A stretch of 64,000 nt of DNA from Roridomyces roridus (Eukaryota; Basidiomycota; Agaricomycetes; Agaricales; Mycenaceae). How positions within the stretch are numbered: position 1 is the first letter of the stretch; each line of letters begins with the position of its first letter. Position numbers and translations under genes: made by a program. The stretch spans positions 62,001-126,000 of the forward strand of contig JARKIF010000032.1 in assembly GCA_029378245.1 (NCBI GenBank), given 5' to 3'. Under the pieces are notes generated by a model, which was given only the letters and a program-made list of their open reading frames with translations, ran no database searches and was not told the origin of the DNA. Shown one piece after another: positions 57,577 through 64,000 of this stretch.

Positions 57577-59612
57577 TCACAATTCCAGCAACCCCAACTC
57601 GATGGCCTTGATTTGCAACGCCTGGAATATTTCAGTCCCAATTCTCAACTTGATTCTCCAAATTACCAGCTGCTTTGACGAGATCCGTGACTGAGAAAAG
57701 TCGCCTACGGCAAACCAAAGCTGACCAGAGTCACGAAACGAATTGAGCAAGGGAATGAGACGCACTCCCGGATGCCCAGTCGGCCGATAACAGCCTCTCA
57801 ATTCGCCCTCGGCATCGAGACCCCAGACCGGTCCAACCCGATCCATGGTCGAGTCTCCGAATACGGGTCGCAGTGTGTCGCAAATATTCTCGTACGATGT
57901 CCTGCTCAAGGTTTAGATTCACTTGTCTTTTAAAGGTTGAAACGCACGCGAATAATACCGCGTCTGCTTCCAGGGAAGAACCGTCTGTGAGGACGACCGA
58001 GTCGGTCGAGAATCTATCGACTTGAGCTCCTTGCTTGATTTTCACTTTCCCGGTCCTGATGAGTTCGGCACACCCAACATCCAACCCTGGTAAACTGGAT
58101 TAGTGCATGGTTCGCAAACTTGTAATGATTCGTTACAAAATCCTTGGTGGGTCTTTCAGTGCTAATCCACAGACACGAATGAAAAATCTCACCCCCATGC
58201 CCCTCATAAAAGTGTATCAAGAAATTGCACCGCGAAGAAATCTTGAACCCAGCCTCTCTCAGCCCCCGATGAGTCTGCTCCTCCTGTTTCATCATTTGCA
58301 CCCCCGTTTTTCTCTCCAGCTTCCTTTGCAGCGCCAAAGGCCTCCCCATCGTCATCAAATCGCACACGTCAATATCCACATCCTCTGGATACATCTGGTC
58401 AATGAGTGCACGCGCAGACGCCCTCGAAGCGACCCAAGTCTCCGATCGCTGCACCATCGTAACCGCCCGCGCCCCATGAGAACATAGATCCTGGCAGATA
58501 TCCGCTGCTGTATTCCCTGCGCCCACGACGACGACGCGTTGGCCCGCGAAGGACTTGCCACCCTTGTATTCCGACGAGTGGAGAACAGAGCCAAGGAAGA
58601 GCTCTCTGTCGCCAACGGAGGGCATGCGAGGAGCGCCTAGCACGCCTGCGGCTACGATGATGTGGACTGGGTGAAGAGTGACGTGCTCCCCTCCTCGGTC
58701 GATGACTACGGTCCACCGCTTCAGGGCCTCGTCGTACGTAGGGAGAGGGAGGGGTCGAGAATTCGTCCAAACGACGAGATCTTGGGCGCTTGCGTACTGC
58801 TCCAGCCAATCCGCGATCTCGTCGCGAGGTATGAATACCGGGAAGTTGCTCGGGTATGGCTGGTAGAGCACTGATAATCTTTGTTGAGCATCTATTTGAA
58901 TAGAGACAACTCACTTGAATTCATTTTCTTGGGCGAGTGTAAAACCACACTGGGGTACCGTTTCCTCCAGTTATCACCCACCCGATAGTTGTCCTCGACT
59001 ACGAGCATGCTAATGTTCATCTGCTTGAATCGGGCGGCTATATTCAAGCCACTTTGCCCGGCACCAACTGAATACTCACGAATTAGGAGTGCTTCGGTCA
59101 AAGGAAAAGGACGCACTTATAAGAACGTGTGGATCGGTTTCAGCCTTCCTCCGTTCTTGCACAGAAAGGGCCAGCTCGTCACGAACTTCTTCGTGCCCTT
59201 TGATATCGACCAGCGCCATCATAACAATGAGCGCCTTCCACTCCCAAGTATCGGTCAATACGAGTGAGAAGGAACCCCGGCCCAAGCCCGCAGAACAAGT
59301 GAACTTGAAGCCTGCGGAGACGGCGCAGAGCGGCAGATGCTCGGTGAAGGGGGCGTACTCTGGCTGTAACCCCGGCTGAAAGTCCAATTCGACGTTGGCG
59401 ATCGAGGAGGTCTTGAGAGCGCCCTTGAGATACTGTTCGATCTTTTGGTGCCGGTGCAAGCATCTATTATTCCAGCTGAATACTAGAACGTCACGGAAGT
59501 AACCTCCGGGGTGGATATAGGAGAGTGTTTTTTCGAGGTCCGCGGTTTGGAGGGCGTTTCCGAATTTTTGAATCCAGGAGGAGGCGATTTTGGTGGATAC
59601 ATCGGGGCGCAT
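57577..59612 (-). CDS. Flavin-containing monooxygenase with N-terminal SnoaL-like domain
   Basis: The N-terminal 180 residues (starting MRPDVSTKIASSWIQKFGNA) form an NTF2/SnoaL-like domain common in fungal FMOs. After an intron comes the FAD motif IIGAGQSGLNIAARF, then NWRKRYPSVVLHSPKKMNS, FIPRDEIADWLEQYA, an FMO-like FLGSVLHSSEYKGG and the NADPH motif VVVVGAGNTAADICQDL. The C terminus has GCYRPTGHPGLWFAVGDFSQ and ends LQIKAIELGLLEL. The usual ATG motif after the second domain reads ATS here. Two 45-nt introns near the 3' end are in frame and stop-free. Likely activity is oxygenation of a soft nucleophile or Baeyer-Villiger type; substrate unknown. Two small stand-alone SnoaL-like genes lie beside it. 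Confidence 0.85.
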
Positions 59613-59951
59613 GTTAGACGGATGGTGGCACGACGAAGGGCCACCTCATTTAATATCAAGCTTGTGGGCCAACTTCCGCATGGCTAGGCGGCTGTTAGCA
59701 GGCTGCTAGATTGGATCGATTACGAGGTTAGTTGGCAGTCTTGGATTGAGGTGATAAAGGGGATGATCCATTGGCAGACGCGGTCATGCCGCTGGCATTG
59801 AGAACGATTTCAGCCTGAGTAAGACCACCCGAGAAGGCAATACCGCCGCAAACGGGAAATGCTGATAAATATTTTTCTCATCGTCGGTGTGGGATGCCGC
59901 TTTTCAGTCCTATAAACCAGCTGACTAGTTCTCCTCAGGTAGGCAAAGTCA
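59613..59951. other. Divergent intergenic region between FMO and SnoaL-like gene
   Basis: About 340 bp lies between two divergent start codons. Its right half is part of the tandem duplication unit, since the stretch ending near the start codon resembles 60540-60724. Similar CAGTCCTATAAA sequences lie 40-60 bp before each SnoaL-like start and may serve as TATA elements. Confidence 0.5.
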
Positions 59952-60391
59952 ATGGCAAATCCCACTGACCACGAAAGCACCGGCAGATTCGTTGACTTGC
60001 TCTTTGAGCACATTTTCTTCACCGCGGACAATATGCCGCTGGTGCTTTCCACGTACGAAAACGATGTCGCAGCTGATGCGGAAATCGAGTACTTGCGCTT
60101 CGGATGGTCAGCAGTGAAGTGAAACTGATTACCTTCAGGATCAATGGCAAGAAGACGACCGTCGCCGAGTTTCTCGACATTATCAAACAAATGCATGCCG
60201 GATTCATTCCAAAGCTCACCAACGTGGAGAATTTAGCAGAACGCCCCGGTGTAGTTGCCCGAGTATTGAGATTCACTTTGACTTCCAAAGTGGATGGGAC
60301 GATTAGCGAGTATGCGTCGGCAACGATTGTAAAGGTGGAGGAGCGGAATGGGAGGCGCGTTTTGACTGGCTTTGTAGAAGTGGAGAAATGA
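59952..60391 (+). CDS. Small SnoaL/NTF2-like protein, tandem copy 1
   Basis: Two exons (59952-60088, 60139-60391) are joined by a 50-nt intron and give 129 residues: MANPTDHESTGRFVDLLFEH, FFTADNMPLVLSTYENDVAAD, AEIEINGKKTTVAEFLDIIK, ending LTGFVEVEK. The pattern of an N-terminal helix, a D-A-x-IEINGK strand and a C-terminal VEERNGRRVLTG hairpin fits NTF2-like folds such as SnoaL cyclases and limonene-epoxide-hydrolase relatives. Read without the intron, the frame would break at the same point in both tandem copies, which strongly supports the splice. Function is unknown; closeness to an FMO with its own SnoaL-like domain may be meaningful. Confidence 0.72.
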
Positions 60392-60724
60392 ATCATGTCG
60401 TCGGTAGATCGAGAGAGAGATAACTTGCCTCTGAATATTATTCCGCCAAACGCGTCTGCCAGTTGGTCAAGGTGCTGTTTCACATCCATCGTCGCCGGTC
60501 GGAGCAAGCGCTCATGAATGCTGCGGGTTGGATCGATTACGATGATGTTTCGCATTCTTGGATTGCTAGAACGAGGTGATAGAGGGGATGATCCAGACGC
60601 GGTCATGCCGTTACAATTCATAACGGCCCCGAAGGTACTGACTCGATTTCAGTGAATAAGCCCGCCCGGATGCCGCCCCTCAGTCCTATAAAACAGCTCT
60701 CCCCTGGCAGGAAAGTCAAAGTCA

Positions 60725-61167
60725 ATGGCAAATCACACTGACAACGAAAGCATCGGCAGATTCGTCGACCTGCTCTTTGACCGGGTTTTCTTCACCCCGG
60801 ACAACATGCCGCTGGTGCTTTCCACGTACGAAAACGATGTCGCAGCTGATGCGGAAATCGAGTACGCTCCGGATGGTCTGCAGTACTGCCAGTGAAACTG
60901 ATTACCTCCAGGGTTAATGGCAAGAAGATGACCTCCATCGAGTTTCTCGAGATTATCAAACAATTGCATGTCGGGTCGATTGCAAAGCTCATCAAGGTGG
61001 AGGATTTAGCAGAAAGTGCTGGGGTGGTTGCCCAAGTATCGCGATTCACTTTGACTTCGAAATCGGATGGGACGACTAGCCCCGAGTATGTGTCGGCAAC
61101 GATTGCAAAGGTGGAGGAGCGGAATGGAAGGCGGGTTTTGACTGGTCTCGTAGAAGTGCAGAATTGA
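60725..61167 (+). CDS. Small SnoaL/NTF2-like protein, tandem copy 2
   Basis: It has the same structure as the gene at 59952: exon 1 60725-60861, intron 60862-60911 (50 nt), exon 2 60912-61167. The protein starts MANHTDNESIGRFVDLLFDR and has AEIEVNGKKMTSIEFLEIIK, ending LTGLVEVQN. DNA similarity to copy 1 extends over both UTRs and the intron, so the duplication is a direct tandem event of about 773 bp. Both copies remain intact and differ by conservative changes, which suggests both are kept by selection or the event is recent. Confidence 0.72.
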
Positions 61168-61314
61168 TTCATGTCGTCGGCCCGGAACGTGCCGGCAGAT
61201 GGAGAGATAACTTGCCTCTGAATATGCCCGCCAAACGCGTCTGCCAGTTGGTCAAGGTGATACTTCACATTTATCGTAGGAATAAGCGCTCATGAATGCT
61301 GTGATAGCTCAAGC

Positions 61315-61730
61315 CGTCTGCCGAGGCCGAGTATCGCGAGCTCCATGCTGCAGTATGGCCTGCTGTCCTCGCCGCACTCGAACGCGCGCACGTCATAGTC
61401 TCGCAAACAAAACTGAATATAATGGTTCAAACAGGCACGTCACGGACTACTCAATCCACTACTACCGTCCACTGGGGCTTCTTGTTGCGAATTTCAAGTA
61501 CATCGGGTCGGACTATGAGGCGGACATGAAGAAGGTTGCTGAGGATCCAGAGACGCAGAGGTGGCGGAAGGTTACGGATGTCCTGCAAGAGACTCTTGTC
61601 GATGGTGCAACGGGGAGCGGGGGCGAAATTCCTTGGTGGGCGGTGTGTGCTTTCATTTCCGATACCGGTCCTTCTTTAACCGCTCAACCAGGAAGCCGAG
61701 GAGGTGTTTAGGTTTGAGGGGAAGGCATGA
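61315..61730 (+). pseudogene. 5'-truncated L-rhamnose mutarotase-like gene
   Basis: Frames fit RhaM/DUF718: KPSAEAEYRELHAAVWPAVL in one frame, then HVTDYSIHYYRPLGLLVANF in the next, then GSDYEADMKKVAEDPETQRW and, after intron 61643-61691, EAEEVFRFEGKA-stop. The N-terminal strand expected before KPSAE (with a start codon) is missing. In that frame stops TGA and TAG lie just upstream, exactly where the sequence leaves the tandem-duplicated segment ending GCTCATGAATGCTG. An intron-like 48-nt insert near 61390-61438 is flanked by direct repeats GCACGTCA and has an off-by-one acceptor. The gene was probably beheaded by the neighbouring duplication. Confidence 0.65.
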
Positions 61731-62019
61731 GTCTTGAAAGGAAAGAGTCTATATGTCGTCGATGAATAGACTCGCTCCGAGTCTGCGCGGCCGCCAGCTA
61801 CACTGACAGCCTTAGCTTTCGTATTCCTTCAAATGACAATACTCCCGCTCCGGATTCGTTGTGGTTGGGATACGCAAGTGTCTCGTGTCATTAGGCGTAG
61901 TTGAATTCCATTGAACATTCCGCCGCTGCGGCTGCGCGAAGAATGGAACTTGAATCAAGGCGTTGTTGCCTCTTGTTTACATCCCACTTTCTCGTCACCA
62001 TCCTCATTGTGAAATAACC

Positions 62020-63073
62020 ATGGCCGAAGGCAGCAACTACGATTATCTTTTCAAGGTATATTTCCCCAGAATATCCCAGAATGGCCGCCCTAAACCTCCT
62101 GGTTCCAGGTCGTCCTCATCGGAGACTCTGGTGTCGGAAAGTCGTACGTCTCATCTACCCAGTGCGATTGCCCCAGGATTTTGACTCGCCATCTCCGCCC
62201 AGTAACCGTATGTCCATGGATACTGCATGCCTTGACCGTTGCTGAGGGTACCGAACCAGTGCTCTCGCGGTTCACGCGTAACGAATTCAACCTCGATTCA
62301 AAGTCGACCATTGGTGTCGAGTTTGCGACTCGGTCGATAGATGTGGACGGCAAAACCGTCAAGGCGCAGATTTGGGATACGGGTGCGTGTGCTCTCCTCT
62401 CTGGCGGGATGGATATGTGCCCGGTCTCGACATCCCGCCAGCGCACACGCTGAGCACTGATCTTCTATCCCCCAATAGCCGGCCAAGAGCGTTACCGGGC
62501 GATCACCTCTGCGTGAGTCGTCCTCGGCCATCTTTCTTTTGTGCCTGTTTCTGACCCATGTGTCAGCTACTACCGTGGCGCGGTCGGTGCTCTACTCGTC
62601 TACGACATCGCCAAGCACGCGACATACGTCAATGTAACACGGTGGTTGAAGGAACTGCGCGACCACGCCGACTCGAACATTGTCATCATGCTTGTCGGCA
62701 ACAAGAGCGACTTGAAGCACCTGCGGGCTGTGCCAACGGATGAGGCCAAAGCCTTTTCCAGTACGCATCACCCTGTTCACCACCGACGTGCCCCAACTGA
62801 CATTTCGTGCAGCGGAGAACGGCTGTCGTTCATCGAGACGTCAGCGCTCGATGCTTCCAACGTCGAGGGAGCGTTCCAGACGATCCTGACTGGTAGGCTG
62901 TGTTTTTCTCGGATCTAAACCTTCAGATTACTCACAATACTCATATAGACATCTACCGCATCGTTTCGAGCAAGTCGCTGGAGCAGTCGAACAACCCCGT
63001 CGATGCTCCCGGCGCCAGCATCAGCGTCGTGCCCACGATGGACCCTCAAGCTACTCAGGCGAGCAAGTGTTGA
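62020..63073 (+). CDS. Rab11/Ypt3-type small GTPase
   Basis: Controls exocytic/recycling traffic at the trans-Golgi. Visible are the N terminus [20 protein letters not shown] (P-loop), switch [28 protein letters not shown], the [16 protein letters not shown] segment, GNKSDL and ETSALD. Exons: 62020-62055, 62109-62143, 62203-62207, 62260 to about 62381, then three to four more to 63073. The third exon is a 5-nt microexon (TAACC) needed to restore KSNLLSRF. One C is missing near 62823 (ENGLSF). The C terminus ends ASKC with a single cysteine rather than the usual CC or CxC, so dual geranylgeranylation is in doubt. The strongest family match is Ypt3/Ypt31. Confidence 0.88.
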
Positions 63074-63585
63074 GCGCTGAGCTGTCATAGTGGGATTCAG
63101 TGGGGTGCCTGCGGCGAGGGGCTGTTAGCTTGGAGTTGCTGCGCACATATACCGTGCAGGCACTGTTTTTCATTCTGTAGAGTTGCGGCGCATCTTCCAC
63201 TGTACTACTAGCGCATCTTCGCGGGCTCCTCTCTATATCATCTTTTTGTTTCCTCTCTCTCTCATACATACGCCTAAATAAATTTATTGTACCTTCATTT
63301 CCCTTTGATAAATTGTATATAGTTTTATGGTTGGGAGGAAGGCTGCTGGAAATAGCGCTTGCGCGTCGCATGGCTGTTGTTCCGAGCTGCCAGTCTGTCG
63401 AGATTTGCGAGCAACGGTCAAAGACCTATCATTCCCCGAGCAGTTGCGATCTCGAGGCTGTGTGTTGGCGGCGGACACTGGCCGAGCGAGACTGCGCAGA
63501 GAATGCAATGCTAGCTAGCCATGAGTCATGGTCATTATAAATCCCTGCTGAATTTTGGAAAGCTCACCTGAGAGCCTTTAGAAAA
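63074..63585. other. Convergent intergenic region
   Basis: This lies between two converging genes and should contain both 3' UTRs. A/T-rich tracts with AATAAA-like sequence occur near 63277. I see no coding frame or repeat of note. Confidence 0.5.
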
Positions 63586-64000
63586 TCACGTCAATGTCCG
63601 CTTCAACTTGCGGAGCGTCGACTTGTAGGACTTGGTTTTTAGTTTCGACTCGGACTCTTTGTCCTTGTCCTTGTCCTTTCGGCGGGATCTTGAAGTGTAA
63701 GTCGAACTGGGGCCCGGCGTCGGTGTCGAATTCGCTCCGTGTTCTGGTTCGGGTGGGGGTGTGGGCGGAAGTGGAAGTGGGTGAACTATAACCGGTATCG
63801 ACATGGATAGTTCCTCCTCCTCTTCCTCCGCAGGTAGGATTGAGATTGATGGAATTGGCATCGGTGATGCAGGAGACGATGGAGGCGGGACGTCCCGCGC
63901 GTGCCAGGTGCTTGGTATCAAAGCGATAGGGAGGAGCCACGTCGCGGTGAGGATTACTCCATGACCGCGGTCAAAGCCCCGGATGGTACTCCAGCTCCAC
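63586..64000 (-). CDS. C-terminal end of an unrecognised protein, cut by window edge
   Basis: The minus frame is open from the right edge to TGA at 63586. It first shows a structured piece (STIRGFDRGHGVILTATWLL, then PIALIPSTWHARD). A low-complexity tail follows: proline-rich blocks, an EEEEEE run, LPLPPTPPPEPE and a basic end with KDKDKDKESESKLKTK and LRKLKRTLT. The hydrophobic ILTATWLLPIALI could be a membrane segment. The overlapping frame starting at 63940 is a shadow. I cannot name the family, and the N terminus is outside the window. Confidence 0.5.
   Translation of the reverse strand, partial: WSWSTIRGFDRGHGVILTATWLLPIALIPSTWHARDVPPPSSPASPMPIPSISILPAEEEEEELSMSIPVIVHPLPLPPTPPPEPEHGANSTPTPGPSSTYTSRSRRKDKDKDKESESKLKTKSYKSTLRKLKRTLT

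Noticed and set aside
60862..60911. Matching frameshifts in both SnoaL-like copies as sequencing errors
   Set aside because: A 50-nt GTAC...CAG intron at the same place in both copies restores frame perfectly, so it is a real intron.
63578..63940. Minus frame MAPPYRFDTKHLARAG... as the terminal gene
   Set aside because: The overlapping frame ending at 63586 is open to the window edge and contains structured sequence, so this one is taken as a shadow.
1..64000. CRISPR arrays, bacterial operons, ribosome binding sites or phage genes
   Set aside because: Spliceosomal introns, a tRNA intron and fungal gene content show eukaryotic nuclear DNA; no regularly spaced direct repeats of CRISPR type were seen.

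Overview
This window reads as nuclear DNA of a filamentous basidiomycete, most likely an Agaricomycete. Genes are densely packed on both strands and are cut by many introns of 44-59 nt with GT(A/G)(A/C)GT donors, CTAAC/CTGAC branch points and short gaps between neighbours. The protein content also fits: F-box/leucine-rich proteins, a Tri12-type MFS carrier, 7-TM receptor-like proteins and GH81 beta-glucanase. A Rhizoctonia-like (Cantharellales) source is possible, but I cannot establish it from sequence alone.

Layout. 1-5.9 kb: the start of a basic protein running off the left edge, two identical-exon tRNA-Thr(AGT) genes in inverted orientation (272 and 5853), two short inverted-repeat elements and one acidic, low-complexity protein gene. 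5.9-28.9 kb: a gene-rich housekeeping block. In order it holds a DUF4211-type protein, DEAD-box helicase SPB4, glutathione reductase, a PLC-like phosphodiesterase, checkpoint clamp RAD1, a 7-TM protein, RNA polymerase I/III subunit RPC40, an F-box/LRR protein, a large 2OG-oxygenase-like protein, a Tri12-type MFS carrier, mitochondrial glycerol-3-phosphate dehydrogenase and a second 7-TM protein. 29.4-39.1 kb: an accessory region with two copies of a repeated multi-intron element and a small family of secreted proteins with paired galactose-binding-like domains (one intact, one with a nonsense codon, one relic). 39.2-48.2 kb: a membrane-anchored histidine acid phosphatase, a cis-prenyltransferase, GH81 glucanase with a fascin-like tail, and an IlvD/Edd dehydratase. 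48.3-50.1 kb: the third, inverted copy of the repeated element. 50.2-64 kb: nucleoporin Nup107, an Old Yellow Enzyme, an ITFG1-like membrane protein, a flavin monooxygenase, two tandem SnoaL-like genes, a truncated rhamnose mutarotase, a Rab11/Ypt3 GTPase and the end of one more gene.

How genes relate. There is no obvious single pathway. The housekeeping genes serve ribosome biogenesis, redox balance, DNA-damage checkpoint, transcription, nuclear pore and vesicle traffic. The accessory genes look like a saprotroph or host-associated fungus's secreted and membrane set. The most unusual object is the repeated element. It has three copies within 21 kb, each with a conserved TATA-like box, then a run of near-identical exon plus about 49-nt intron cassettes, then a repeat-rich 3' part.

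Caution. At least nine conserved genes need a single-base correction, mostly in homopolymer runs, to stay in frame. Because several of these genes are essential, I read most breaks as assembly errors rather than gene death. All exon coordinates come from reading splice signals and protein-family continuity by eye.
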